A stretch of 64,000 nucleotides of DNA from Occallatibacter riparius (GTDB lineage Bacteria > Acidobacteriota > Terriglobia > Terriglobales > Acidobacteriaceae): the NCBI RefSeq assembly GCF_025264625.1, contig NZ_CP093313.1:2170001-2234000 (forward strand), in the 5' to 3' direction. This document shows positions 35,346-45,563 of this stretch, piece by piece (the first letter of the stretch is position 1; each line of letters begins with the position of its first letter). The notes under the pieces were generated by a model, which did no database searches, was not told the DNA's origin, and saw nothing but the letters and a program-made list of their open reading frames with translations. The position numbers and the translations under genes were made by a program.

Positions 35346-35503
35346 TCTTTTGTGGTGACGGTGGGGTTGGTGGCCGGGGTGACGCGGGGGCGGGAACTGC
35401 GGGCGGTGGTGGTCTCCTTGAATCAAAGCAGATTCAAGAATGGGGGCACAGCGGATTTGGGGCTCGGCGAAGTTTTGAAGAAGGAGGTAATAAACTCGCC
35501 GCA

Positions 35504-37495
35504 TTAGATCGAGGCGATTCGCTCGCTAAGCCATTGGAGGCTCCTGCGTTGCAGGGCGAAATCAGCAGCATCCATCTCTTTCGCATGTGTATCTGGCCGG
35601 TCGTTCACCACGTCAAATACCTCCTCGAATTTTCGCCTGTCGCCGAATACCGCAGCAAACAAGGACCATTCCCTCACTACTAGGTTTTTGAGCTCAAGCC
35701 AATAGAGCTTCTCCATGAGATCGTCAGCAGGAAGGTTCTTGAGACTCTCTCTCCTTTCGGTGGGCAGAGCGGCCAGAACGCGATCTTTGGCGTTTTGCTT
35801 CGGCTTCTTCTGCAGTCCATCCGCCCGCAAGAATCCTAGTACCATCTGTCGAATCCTCTTTTCCAGCAAGTTCCGAGACTTATTTACGACGGCTAATTCC
35901 TCAGCCCAATCCGTTAAGCTCGATGGATTCGTCTTTTCGGTCGATTCTCCTGCGGAGGCTATTCTCAGATTTTCCGCACTAATTCCTTCCTTGATGCCCC
36001 GCAATGCCTCCGTCACCATTTGCCCTGATGGCTGGATTGGGTCACGATTCGAAAGTATGCCGTACTTCCGCAGAATTGTGACATTGCTTGGAGAAGGTGG
36101 TTGGCTTCCTTGAGTCAGAACATTCAGTGAGGGCTCCAAGAGTTCTGGGTAAACTCTGAATAGGTGTCCAAGAGCCACCTGTGCGAGGGTGTTGCCTTCC
36201 TCTGCGATGAATTCAGTAACTAGTACGGATGCGGTAGTTTGGTCAATGGTGACAGGCCTGCTTGAGATCTCTGTCTTGCGGTGGATGTAGGAGCACGCCT
36301 TTCTAATCCAGAACGGCATGTCACTACACGCTGCGGAGACTACATCGGCGGCATCGTCACGAAATATCAACCCGGCGGATCGAGCGATCTTACGAATCAT
36401 CGCGATCGATGCGCCGCGAGGAAGTGGGCTTAGGTATTCCTCGGGAATGAATGCTAGGGCAGCGTTCTCGATGTGATCGATCGCCCCCACAGCGAACCAC
36501 TTCGCTGAGACACCGCCAACCATAACGGATACTGTTCGTTCAGCGCGAAGCGCTTCCTGGTAAACCGAGCGGAAGTTTCGCCAGAAGCGATTGAAACCTT
36601 GTTTCCAATATTCGGTTGTGGTGCTACCTGGCGTGATGTAGTCAACCTCATCGATGAATATAAGTATCGGTTTGGATGCCGATTTGATCATGGAAAGCAG
36701 ACCGTTCGTGGCATCCGAAAGCGATAGCGATGCGATCGGAGACCCAACAGTAGCATATTGATCAATGCTCTTAGTCGCAGCCCTTATGGCTTCACCGACC
36801 GAGGTCATAAGTTGTTCAGTTGTTTGAGACCAAATCTCATCTTTTGAACAGTCTACGACGACACAATAGCAATCATGGTGCAACCGAGATTCTTGAATGA
36901 CGCGGTTGATAACCGAGGTTTTTCCGATCTTGCGGATTCCAAGACACGATCGTATCTGACCAGTTTGGAGCTTTCTCGCAAGGTCGAGCGCCTCATTACG
37001 CCTGCCGAAAAAGTTCTCGTCGTCGCTCACGGGTCCGGTAACGTCGAATGGATCGTGACTGAATAATTCGTAGCAGAGGTGCCGCTCGAGTTCCTCAGAC
37101 GAGGTGGGCATCCGTCCCGAGAAAACTGGTAGGATCGCCAACCCCGAACTCCTTCCCCATTTGGGGAGCTTGAAATTGCCGTCGGGGTCCCTATGCACCA
37201 CGATCGCCACCGTTGGCTCCAGCCGACCATTGCTCTCGGATATCAGCTCTCGGACAACTTTTACGGTTCTCTGCTGCTGCTCCTCGAACGTGGAGAAAAG
37301 AACCAATATCTCGCGGTCAACTGAAAGAGCAGACGCCAATCTGCGAATTGGCTTGGCGATCAGATAGGCATACATGCCCCTATCGCGGGTCGTGAATTGA
37401 GGCTCTTGCGAGGCAAATGTGACGATTGCCTCGAAAGGGCGCCTCATCTTTTCCACCAACTCTTTTAGTTGATCTGCTGGCTCAAGTTTCGGCAT
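35504..37495 (-). CDS. P-loop ATPase with N-terminal accessory domain and C-terminal HEPN-like tail (defence-like)
   Basis: 663 aa, clearly lower in GC than the flanks. Residues 1-150 form an alpha/beta domain I do not recognise. Walker A is GIRKIGKTS (186-194), as in the archaeal-ATPase/STAND group, and Walker B PILIFIDEVD (276-285). A winged-helix-like region follows, then a helical C-terminus (~560-663) ending LVVREWSLFAAVFGDRRKF and NDRPDTHAKEMD, which resembles Swt1/HEPN-type tails although the usual RX4-6H is altered (R633-H637). Such ATPase+HEPN proteins are often antiviral or abortive-infection genes. Gene stands alone next to the repeat array. Function is inference only. Confidence 0.6.
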   Translation of the reverse strand: MPKLEPADQLKELVEKMRRPFEAIVTFASQEPQFTTRDRGMYAYLIAKPIRRLASALSVDREILVLFSTFEEQQQRTVKVVRELISESNGRLEPTVAIVVHRDPDGNFKLPKWGRSSGLAILPVFSGRMPTSSEELERHLCYELFSHDPFDVTGPVSDDENFFGRRNEALDLARKLQTGQIRSCLGIRKIGKTSVINRVIQESRLHHDCYCVVVDCSKDEIWSQTTEQLMTSVGEAIRAATKSIDQYATVGSPIASLSLSDATNGLLSMIKSASKPILIFIDEVDYITPGSTTTEYWKQGFNRFWRNFRSVYQEALRAERTVSVMVGGVSAKWFAVGAIDHIENAALAFIPEEYLSPLPRGASIAMIRKIARSAGLIFRDDAADVVSAACSDMPFWIRKACSYIHRKTEISSRPVTIDQTTASVLVTEFIAEEGNTLAQVALGHLFRVYPELLEPSLNVLTQGSQPPSPSNVTILRKYGILSNRDPIQPSGQMVTEALRGIKEGISAENLRIASAGESTEKTNPSSLTDWAEELAVVNKSRNLLEKRIRQMVLGFLRADGLQKKPKQNAKDRVLAALPTERRESLKNLPADDLMEKLYWLELKNLVVREWSLFAAVFGDRRKFEEVFDVVNDRPDTHAKEMDAADFALQRRSLQWLSERIASI

Positions 37496-37577
37496 GCCAG
37501 CATATTACCCGCTTTCGGTTGCCACACGAACAGCAGGGCATCCTCTAGAGAAAGTCTTGTGTTTCAATAGAAGGAGA

Positions 37578-38606
37578 ATGGCGAAGTTTCGGCGGGATAC
37601 GGCGAGGGGACGTTTTGTAGCGGCTAAGCGGAAGGCGCGCGAGTATGCGATGGTGGCGCGGGCGCTGGCTTCTACGTCGCATCCGGTGCTGGCGCAGATT
37701 GTGCCCGCGCGGTTCTGCAACCTGAGCTGTGCGTATTGCAATGAGTACGACAAGGTCTCTAAGCCTGTGGATCTCAATGAGATGTACAGGCGGATTGATG
37801 CGCTGGGGCGGCTGGGGACGGCGATGATCGGGATCTCGGGTGGCGAGCCCTTGACGCATCCCGACCTGGACGACATTATCCGGCGGATGCGGGAGACGGG
37901 CGCGATTGCCGGGATGATCACGAATGGGTATCTGCTGAACCAGGAACGCATTGAGCGGCTGAACCGGGCGGGCCTCGATCACATGCAGATCTCGATTGAT
38001 AACGTGATTCCGGACGAGGTGTCGAAGAAGAGCCTGAAGGTTCTGGACAAGAAGCTGGAGATGCTGGCGGAGTTTGCCGAGTTCCACGTGAATATCAATA
38101 GCGTGGTGGGCGGCGGGTTCAAGAATCCGGACGACGCGCTGACGATTGGGAAGCGGGCGCTGGAGCTGGGTTTCGAGTCGACGATTGGGATTATTCACGA
38201 CGGGGACGGGCAGCTGAAGCCGCTGACCGAGGACGAGTCGCGGGTGTATTTTGCGATGCGCGACCGCAAGAAGACGAATTACGCGCAGTTTGACGCGTTC
38301 CAGAACGCGATTGCGAAGGGCGAGCCGAATGAGTGGCGGTGCCGGGCGGGGTCGCGGTATTTGTATATCTGCGAGGACGGGCTGGTGCACTATTGCAGCC
38401 AGCAGCGCGGGTTCCCGGGGGTTCCGATTGCGGAGTATACGACCGCGGATGTGAAGCGGGAGTTTTTGACGGCGAAGAGCTGCGCTCCGCATTGCACGAT
38501 TGGGTGCGTGCATAGGATCAGCTATATCGACCATTGGAGGGCGCCGCAGACGAGCGAGATTTCGCCGGGGGCTGGGGCTGGGCTGGTGCAGATTTCGGGC
38601 AGCTAG
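37578..38606 (+). CDS. radical SAM protein with C-terminal Cys-rich (SPASM-like) region
   Basis: 342 aa from the ATG at 37578, preceded by AGAAGGAG with unusually short spacing. The frame is open to 37494. RFCNLSCAYCNEY is the CxxxCxxC cluster motif, and ISGGEPLTHPDL is the GGE SAM-binding motif. Further cysteines (WRCRAG, YICEDG, VHYCSQQ, then CAPHCTIGCVH) could bind an auxiliary cluster. No peptide or partner gene is adjacent, so the substrate is open. Divergent from the ATPase gene across an 82-bp gap. Confidence 0.85.
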   Translation: MAKFRRDTARGRFVAAKRKAREYAMVARALASTSHPVLAQIVPARFCNLSCAYCNEYDKVSKPVDLNEMYRRIDALGRLGTAMIGISGGEPLTHPDLDDIIRRMRETGAIAGMITNGYLLNQERIERLNRAGLDHMQISIDNVIPDEVSKKSLKVLDKKLEMLAEFAEFHVNINSVVGGGFKNPDDALTIGKRALELGFESTIGIIHDGDGQLKPLTEDESRVYFAMRDRKKTNYAQFDAFQNAIAKGEPNEWRCRAGSRYLYICEDGLVHYCSQQRGFPGVPIAEYTTADVKREFLTAKSCAPHCTIGCVHRISYIDHWRAPQTSEISPGAGAGLVQISGS

Positions 38607-38679
38607 CTGCCCGAGGGAGTAGGGAATAGGGAGTAGGGAGTAGAAAGACCTGGCGGCGCATTCCTTAGCGGAATGCGCC
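38597..38679 (+). terminator. stop-codon palindrome, GGGAGTA heptads and terminator hairpin after the radical SAM gene
   Basis: CGGGCAGCTAGCTGCCCG (38597-38614) is a perfect 18-bp palindrome that contains the TAG stop. Four GGGAGTA-type heptads follow (38615-38642), then GGCGCATTCC/GGAATGCGCC (38655-38679, loop TTAGC) with GCTTTTGG downstream. The last hairpin also serves the convergent gene. Confidence 0.55.
38615..38642 (+). repeat. four GGGAGTA heptads
   Basis: GGGAGTA, GGGAATA, GGGAGTA, GGGAGTA in perfect phase. The same family occurs at 39714-39734 on the other side of the gene at 38700-39698. Confidence 0.8.
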
Positions 38680-38699
38680 GATTGCTTTTGGAGGCGGAG

Positions 38700-39698
38700 T
38701 TAGGCGGCGGGGTTCGGGGTGGGGTCGCTCGGGCGGTGGACGCTGATTGTGACGGCGCGAAGCGGGTCGATCCTGGACCAGCGGAGGACGCGTTGGGCGC
38801 GGAGGGTGATCCAGCGACTGGGTTCGCCGATGGGGTCGGGCCAAGGGAAGGAGAGGGATTCGTCGTAACAGGCTTCGAGGAGCCAGCGTCCGTCGGGTTG
38901 GCGTTTCGATTCAATGAGTTGGATGGCTTCGCGGGTGCGGGGGTCGGGCGGGAGGCCTGTGGAACGGAAGTAGTCGAGGGCGCGGAGGATGTCGTAGTGG
39001 TAGCGGGTGGGCCAGGCGAGCTGGAGGAACTCGGGGGAGGCAGGCTGGCCGGTGGAGAGGCGGCGGAAGAGGCGGCGGTCGAGGAGGTACTCGTGGGCGC
39101 GGAGGCGGGCTTCGGCTGAGGCGGTTGTGAGCGGGGAGTCGGGGCCGGCGGCGAGTTCGAATTCGAGGAGGCCTTCGAGGACGCAGATGGTGGAGTGGTA
39201 GGAGGAGCGCTGGGATTGGGGGGCGTCGCAGTTCCAGCCGCCGTCGGGTAGCTGCTCGGCGAGGAGGCGCGCGGCGAGGGTGTGGCTGGGGCGGCCGAAG
39301 TACGAGCTGGCCGCGAGGGCTCCACCGTTGATGCAGGGCTCGGTTTCGCCTTCGGAGAAGGGCTTGCTGCCGAGGTCGTCGGCCCAGCGGAAGCCGGCTT
39401 CGAGGTGGTCGACGGCGGACTGGATGGTGGGGTCGGCGGGGTCGGCGGCGGTGGCGCGGAGAAGCTGAAACATGAAGAGGGTGGGGAGCCAGTCGGGGGT
39501 GTCGTCGTCGCGATGCCAGGCGCCGTTTTCGCCCTGGGCGGCGAGGATTTGGGCGGCGAGGCCTTCGTGGGGGATGCGGGCGCGGATTTGGGCTAGCTCA
39601 GCGGGTGGGGTGTCGGTGAGGTTGCGGAGGGTTTGGTAGCGGAGGGCGGGGTCTTCAGATTCGAGGAGCCAAGTGACGATCGGGTCGGGAGTGTCCAC
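38700..39698 (-). CDS. squalene-cyclase/prenyltransferase-like alpha-toroid protein
   Basis: 332 aa, cytoplasmic, no signal peptide. Repeated QDGxW-like units: GENGAWHRDD, DGGWNCDAP and QPDGRWLLEACY, each followed by helices, build an alpha/alpha barrel as in terpene cyclases and prenyltransferases. The cyclase DxDD motif is absent, so a binding or non-cyclase role is likely. Family known as hypothetical proteins in acidobacteria and actinobacteria. It is bracketed by GGGAGTA heptads. Confidence 0.7.
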   Translation of the reverse strand: MDTPDPIVTWLLESEDPALRYQTLRNLTDTPPAELAQIRARIPHEGLAAQILAAQGENGAWHRDDDTPDWLPTLFMFQLLRATAADPADPTIQSAVDHLEAGFRWADDLGSKPFSEGETEPCINGGALAASSYFGRPSHTLAARLLAEQLPDGGWNCDAPQSQRSSYHSTICVLEGLLEFELAAGPDSPLTTASAEARLRAHEYLLDRRLFRRLSTGQPASPEFLQLAWPTRYHYDILRALDYFRSTGLPPDPRTREAIQLIESKRQPDGRWLLEACYDESLSFPWPDPIGEPSRWITLRAQRVLRWSRIDPLRAVTISVHRPSDPTPNPAA

Positions 39699-39713
39699 GG
39701 AGGTGATAGTACA

Positions 39714-39769
39714 GGGAGTAGGGAGTAGGGAGTAGTTATAAAGAGCTAGCTATAAAAAGCTGTAGATAC
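39714..39769 (+). repeat. GGGAGTA heptads continuing into a degenerate 7/14-nt period
   Basis: Three perfect GGGAGTA units (39714-39734) run without phase change into GTTATAA, AGAGCTA, GCTATAA, AAAGCTG, TAGATAC. Confidence 0.65.
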
Positions 39770-39794
39770 GCGGCGCCACCCACGACAAGCTGTA

Positions 39795-40439
39795 TCAATC
39801 GGGTTTGGGGGCGCTGCCTTCATGTTCCGCATTGCCAAGGAGGCTGACCTGGCCGGTGGTCACGTGGGCCTGGAGGCGGTAGTCGCCGGTGGGGCTCTGC
39901 TTTTTGAAGCTACGGAAGAAGCCGCCTTTGTCGACGCCGTAGGCCTGCGCCTGGACCTGGCCTATGCCGACGGAGGCGTCGACGGAGCGGTAGTCGCCGT
40001 CGCGGATGGAGGAGATGGTGATCTGTCCGGCGCCGATGTCGATGTCCTTGTCGCCCTTGACGCCATCGACGGTGACCTGGCCGGCAAACATGTGAACAGC
40101 CAGGTTGGTTCTGCGGGGGACTTCGATTTTGATCTGGACGCCGTTGTTGCCGGGATGCTCGTGTCCCTTGATGGAGAGCTTGCCGCCATTGGAGGTGGGC
40201 GAGAACTGGAGCGAGACCTCGCCGGCGTTTTCGCTGTTGTCCGCCGAACAGGAGACGTGGAGTTCGTTGCCGTCGGTGGCGACGATCTGAAGGCCTGCGG
40301 GCCTGGAATCGATGATCAGGTCGGCGCGGGATTGCAGCGGGACGTTGAGGGTTTGGCTGCAGGGGGTTTTGGTGTCGGCGAATGCGGCGACGCTGCCGGC
40401 GAGGAGGATGACGGCCGCGGTGTAATAGTGCGCTTTCAT
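39795..40439 (-). CDS. secreted DUF4097-like beta-helix protein
   Basis: 214 aa from the ATG at 40439. Signal peptide (YYTAAVILLAGSVAAFA) followed by beta-strand repeats (NLAVHMFAGQVTVDGVKGDKDI, GAGQITISSIRDGDY, GIGQVQAQAY, TTGQVSLLG) of the kind seen in DUF4097/LiaX-like adhesin folds. Likely periplasmic, function unknown. Confidence 0.7.
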   Translation of the reverse strand: MKAHYYTAAVILLAGSVAAFADTKTPCSQTLNVPLQSRADLIIDSRPAGLQIVATDGNELHVSCSADNSENAGEVSLQFSPTSNGGKLSIKGHEHPGNNGVQIKIEVPRRTNLAVHMFAGQVTVDGVKGDKDIDIGAGQITISSIRDGDYRSVDASVGIGQVQAQAYGVDKGGFFRSFKKQSPTGDYRLQAHVTTGQVSLLGNAEHEGSAPKPD

Positions 40440-40493
40440 GGGTTGAGGTACGCGAGGCGGGGGTGATTGGTTCCCGAAGGTGCTAAGTCTAAA

Positions 40494-40552
40494 AGCAACT
40501 GCGGGTCCCTCCGTCCGCTGAAGAAAGCACGCGGACTCTCGGGATGACACGG
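40494..40552 (+). repeat. interspersed repeat, GCTGAAGAAAGC subfamily
   Basis: A 59-bp block AGCAACTGCGGGTCCCTC..GCTGAAGAAAGC..CTCGGGATGACACGG. A second copy is at 44315-44371. Both keep the outer AC(C/T)GC(A/G)G(A/G)TCC...GGATGACA ends of the array repeat. Confidence 0.7.
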
Positions 40553-40574
40553 CTTAGGGTGCCAGACAAGCGAA

Positions 40575-40610
40575 CGGCGCATTCCTTGCGGAATGCGCCG
40601 TTTTGTTTCT
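40575..40610 (+). terminator. intrinsic terminator hairpin with U-tract
   Basis: CGGCGCATTCC/GGAATGCGCCG (40575-40585, 40590-40600), loop TTGC, then TTTTGTTTCT. The stem is identical to that at 38655-38679. It is oriented against both flanking genes unless it also works on the minus strand for typA. Confidence 0.6.
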
Positions 40611-40651
40611 CTAGGATTGCGTGGATGTCGGGCCTGAAGGCCCGACCTACC

Positions 40652-42469
<1,818 letters not shown>

Positions 42470-42702
42470 AGGAGCGGTGTTTCCTTTATGGGTTTTCGGC
42501 CTGGGCCGATGCGGCCTTTGGGGGCCAATGAGGTTGATGCGTCAAGGCGGCGCGGGCGGGTGATGCTGCGGGCCGCGAGCCGCTCGGGGAGGATTTGTCC
42601 TCGAATTGCCGCATAATGCGGCAGTTTCTATTGTAGCAGGAGGGGCGGCTTTCGGCCTTCAGCGTCGGCCGTCAGCGAAGGCCCAATCTTACAATCGCGT
42701 GT

Positions 42703-43497
42703 GTGAAGACACTGCCCGACTCGGATGCTTTCGACTGGATTCTGCTCGGCCGCGCCGCAATGACGTCGGAGGTGAATGAATACAACGGAGTGCAAGTGAC
42801 GGGCCTGTTGCCCGCGGTATTCGAAAGGTACGCAAAGATCTTCCACAAGCTCGATGTTCGAGCGGAGGATCCTCAGGCCGGTCTGACAGCCGAGGAGATC
42901 GCGATCCTTAAAATACCTGAGTGCGCAGAGGTGCGTGACTTCTGGGTGAAGAGGCGGACCATGGCGGCTGATTCAAGGATCAGGTGGAAGGATGCCGCGG
43001 ATGCGTTTGGCGTTCCGTACGCACCAGAGCTGACCCACTCATGGTTTTCGCAGCGGCTTAAGCCGAATCCGCAATGCTGGCCACGGTTCATCTGGGGTCC
43101 GGCGGACGGGACTCTGGATGCTCAGGAATGCAATCAGCTCGTTTCAGTGCTGGCGGGGGTGACGTCCACCCAAGGCTGCTACTTCAGATTTGCGGAAATT
43201 CCTTTTATAGCCACCGATCAGGAACTGCTTTTCGCTGGCAGGCTGGATGAGGTGGGAGATTGCTTTCTCAATGGAGCCATTAAGTCTGTCTACGAGCGGC
43301 CCTTCCAATACACGCCTGAGTACTGGTGGCCGGAAGATCACTCGTGGTGTGTTTGCAGCGACTATGATCTGACGTTCACAGTTGTCGGCGGATCGTCTTC
43401 GCTCATCGAACGATTCCTGGACCATCCCATTCTTGAGTGCCTTGAGGTGAGACCTGAAACTCGCGTCGACAATCTGTCACCGATGCCGATGGGTTAG
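42703..43497 (+). CDS. hypothetical protein, cytosolic, immunity-like
   Basis: 264 aa from a GTG. The C-terminal part PEDHSWCVCSDYDLTFTVVGGSSSLIERFLDHP is a pattern I have seen in actinobacterial proteins of unknown function that may serve as toxin immunity or cell-surface accessory proteins. No signal peptide, no membrane helix, many Trp. Directly precedes the vapBC module. Function not assigned. Confidence 0.6.
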   Translation: MKTLPDSDAFDWILLGRAAMTSEVNEYNGVQVTGLLPAVFERYAKIFHKLDVRAEDPQAGLTAEEIAILKIPECAEVRDFWVKRRTMAADSRIRWKDAADAFGVPYAPELTHSWFSQRLKPNPQCWPRFIWGPADGTLDAQECNQLVSVLAGVTSTQGCYFRFAEIPFIATDQELLFAGRLDEVGDCFLNGAIKSVYERPFQYTPEYWWPEDHSWCVCSDYDLTFTVVGGSSSLIERFLDHPILECLEVRPETRVDNLSPMPMG

Positions 43498-43515
43498 CCC
43501 TCTGCGAATTGGCGA

Positions 43516-43561
43516 AAGCAACCGCAGATCCTTCGCTCACTGCGCTCGCTCTGGATGACAC
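43516..43561 (+). repeat. solo interspersed repeat (ACCGCAGATCC type) upstream of vapBC
   Basis: GCAACCGCAGATCCTTCGC..GGATGACAC, a shortened copy of the left end of the array at 33987-35345. Confidence 0.65.
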
Positions 43562-43587
43562 GTGCTGCGAAGAGGGATGTCTTGCAG

Positions 43588-43609
43588 TGGCATATGCTCT
43601 GGCATATGC
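43588..43609 (+). promoter_or_regulatory. candidate VapBC operator (two TGGCATATGC boxes)
   Basis: Two identical 10-mers with palindromic core GCATATGC lie 12 bp apart (43588-43597 and 43600-43609), one helical turn, 19 nt before vapB. That is the usual autoregulation layout of VapB antitoxins. Confidence 0.55.
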
Positions 43610-43627
43610 TGTATGTAGAGGTGGCAG

Positions 43628-43879
43628 ATGAGCGCGGGCAGCGCAGTACGGCAGGTGCGGCTTTTCAAGAATGGCCGGAGCCAGGCAGTGCGGATTCCGC
43701 GGGAGTTCGAACTGCCGGGGAATGAGGCGACTCTGCGCCGGGATGAGCGCGGAAGGCTGATTCTGGAGGCGATACCCAGGCCCAGGCTGCTTGACCTGCT
43801 GGCGACGTGGACGCCGCTCGATAAAAAGGACCAGTTGCCCGAGATTGAGGATTTGCCTGCTGAGCCGGTGAAGCTCTGA
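43628..43879 (+). CDS. vapB: VapB-family antitoxin (AbrB/SpoVT-like)
   Basis: 83 aa with GAGGTGG before the ATG. RQVRLFKNGRSQAVRIPREFEL is the swapped-hairpin AbrB DNA-binding unit of VapB proteins. The C-terminal acidic tail would wrap the toxin. It overlaps vapC by 1 nt (TGATG). Confidence 0.85.
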   Translation: MSAGSAVRQVRLFKNGRSQAVRIPREFELPGNEATLRRDERGRLILEAIPRPRLLDLLATWTPLDKKDQLPEIEDLPAEPVKL

Positions 43880-44295
43880 TGGCGCAGCGGTATGTTCTGG
43901 ATACGAATATTCTTTCGGATTTGCTGAAGAGCCCAGCCGGCAAAGTCGCGCAGAAAATCGCAGGGCTGGCGATTGCGGAACGTGAATCTCTGGCAACAAG
44001 CATCGTGGTTGCTGCCGAACTCCGCTACGGCGCGGCTAAGAGCGGATCTCAGATCCTGGCGGAGCGGATTGAGCAGTTGCTGGGCGCCATCGAGGTGCTT
44101 CCGCTTGAGCCGGACGCAGACGGGCACTACGGCATAATCCGGTCGCAACTTGAAAAGACTGGAACAGTCATTGGCGCAAACGACCTGCTAATTGCGGCTC
44201 ATGTGCTGGCGATTGACGGCATTCTCGTCACCGATAATTTGCGGGAGTTCAAGCGGGTGAAGGGGCTACGCGTGGAGAACTGGCTGCGCGCTTGA
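43879..44295 (+). CDS. vapC: VapC-family PIN-domain ribonuclease toxin
   Basis: 138 aa. Acidic PIN residues: RYVLDTNILSDLL (Asp), VAAELRYGA (Glu), IGANDLLIAAH (Asp) and VTDNLREF (Asp). Expected to cleave tRNA or rRNA and to be silenced by VapB. Coupled to vapB by overlapping stop and start codons. Confidence 0.9.
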   Translation: MAQRYVLDTNILSDLLKSPAGKVAQKIAGLAIAERESLATSIVVAAELRYGAAKSGSQILAERIEQLLGAIEVLPLEPDADGHYGIIRSQLEKTGTVIGANDLLIAAHVLAIDGILVTDNLREFKRVKGLRVENWLRA

Positions 44296-44314
44296 GTTCA
44301 GGTATCCGTCGAAG

Positions 44315-44371
44315 AGCAACTGCAGGTCCCTCGGGCCGCTGAAGAAAGCGCGCGGCCTCTCGGGATGACAC
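44315..44371 (+). repeat. interspersed repeat, GCTGAAGAAAGC subfamily, copy 2
   Basis: Near-identical to 40494-40552 (AGCAACTGCAGGTCCCTC.., GGGATGACACAG). It begins 20 nt after the vapC stop. Confidence 0.7.
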
Positions 44372-44415
44372 AGTGTTTTGGTGAATTGACGTTCCCGTGG
44401 CTGGTTCAGGTTCTT

Positions 44416-44454
44416 GGTGTCCCAGGTCTCCAAATGCGAGAGACCTGGGCCACC
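44416..44454 (+). repeat. REP-like hairpin, GGTCTCC type, copy 2
   Basis: CCCAGGTCTC/GAGACCTGGG (44421-44430, 44440-44449) inside GGTG/CACC. CTCTTTT follows, so it could also terminate transcription from vapC. Confidence 0.65.
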
Positions 44455-44519
44455 CTCTTTTCGTGCTGAGTCGGCGTCTTTAGTGCGGCTTTCGTGCTCC
44501 TCGGTCGCCGACCGTGTGA

Positions 44520-45563
44520 TTAGCTCGCTTTGCGGAGGCGGTCTTTGTCTTCGTCGACGCGGAGCTCTTCGCGGCGGACCGTTTCCTGACGGTTTTCGGT
44601 GTTGGTGATTTCGCGTTTGCCGATTTCTACCTGTTCGCGGACGACGGGTTCCTTCTCCACACGGGCGACTTCTTCGGTGAGCGGCACGCGGATCTCTTCG
44701 CTGTCGCTGCCGAAGGTGGCGCCGGTGGCCGGTTGGGAGCCGGAGACGGGCACGCGCTCGACGACGAGCTCTTCACGCGTGACCGGAACCTCGACGTTCT
44801 GGGTTTCTGTGACGGTCTCCTTGCGGATGCGGGCCTCGCCGCGCTGCACGCGATCGCGGTGGACGCGGAGCACTTCCCCGTAAAGCTGGATGCGGCGCGG
44901 GGTGCGGGTGTCGAGGTCGGAGCCGGTGCTGCCGGTGTAGGCGGCGTCTTCAGTTTCGGCGTAGGGGCTGGTGGTGCCGGTTCCGGTTCCGCTGTAGCTG
45001 GAATTGCTGCTGGCGTAGTCGGGGGTGAGGGCGGTGGAGCTTTCTGCGGATGAGCCGAGGTCGGCGCCGTTCGATTCGAGGATGGTCTCGGCTTCGGCCC
45101 GACGCTCGGCGGCTCTTACGCTGACGATGTAGCCCTGGCCGGTGCTGCCGTATTGCTGGCCGAAGTAGCGGGAGCGATCGGTGGTGGTGCCCCAGGACTC
45201 GTGCAAGTCGTCGTCGTAGTCGTAGACGTTGTTGCTGCCGGTGATTTCGTGCGTGGCCATGTCGCCGCTGGTGCGTTCGTCGGCGTAGGGCTCGGCTGTA
45301 TCGCCTTCAAAAAAGTTCTTGATGCGATCCCAGAAGCCGCCGACTGCCTCGCCGGCTTTGTGGCCTTCTTCGCGCATCTTGCTTCCGGTGGTGGATTCCC
45401 CGGTGGTGGTTCCGCTGCTGTAGGCGCCAGTGCCGGGCTGTCCGGCAACGCTGATCTGGTTGCGCGTGAATCCGGCGGCCTTGAGCTCGCGCACAGCGGC
45501 TTCGGCCTGGGTTTCAGAGGAAAAGTATCCAAACACGGTGGTGTCGGTTTCGTAGCCTGCCAT
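44520..45563 (-). CDS. YsnF/AvaK-type DUF2382 stress protein
   Basis: 347 aa. The N-terminal ~50 residues (TVFGYFSSETQAEAAVRELKAAGF) are a general-stress-protein 17M-like fold. A long Gly/Ser/Thr-rich linker follows. Residues ~220-345 are the DUF2382 domain with internal repeats (IQLYGEVLRVHRDRVQRGEARI, EVPVTREELVVERVPV, VPLTEEVARVEKEPVVREQVEIGKR). Members are induced by desiccation or salt stress. Soluble, function unproven. The 324 bp up to 45887 carry no gene. Confidence 0.82.
   Translation of the reverse strand: MAGYETDTTVFGYFSSETQAEAAVRELKAAGFTRNQISVAGQPGTGAYSSGTTTGESTTGSKMREEGHKAGEAVGGFWDRIKNFFEGDTAEPYADERTSGDMATHEITGSNNVYDYDDDLHESWGTTTDRSRYFGQQYGSTGQGYIVSVRAAERRAEAETILESNGADLGSSAESSTALTPDYASSNSSYSGTGTGTTSPYAETEDAAYTGSTGSDLDTRTPRRIQLYGEVLRVHRDRVQRGEARIRKETVTETQNVEVPVTREELVVERVPVSGSQPATGATFGSDSEEIRVPLTEEVARVEKEPVVREQVEIGKREITNTENRQETVRREELRVDEDKDRLRKAS

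Noticed and set aside
35478..35495. Shine-Dalgarno-like AAGGAGG at the array's right end
   Set aside because: No start codon or open frame follows on the plus strand. The ATPase gene is on the other strand.
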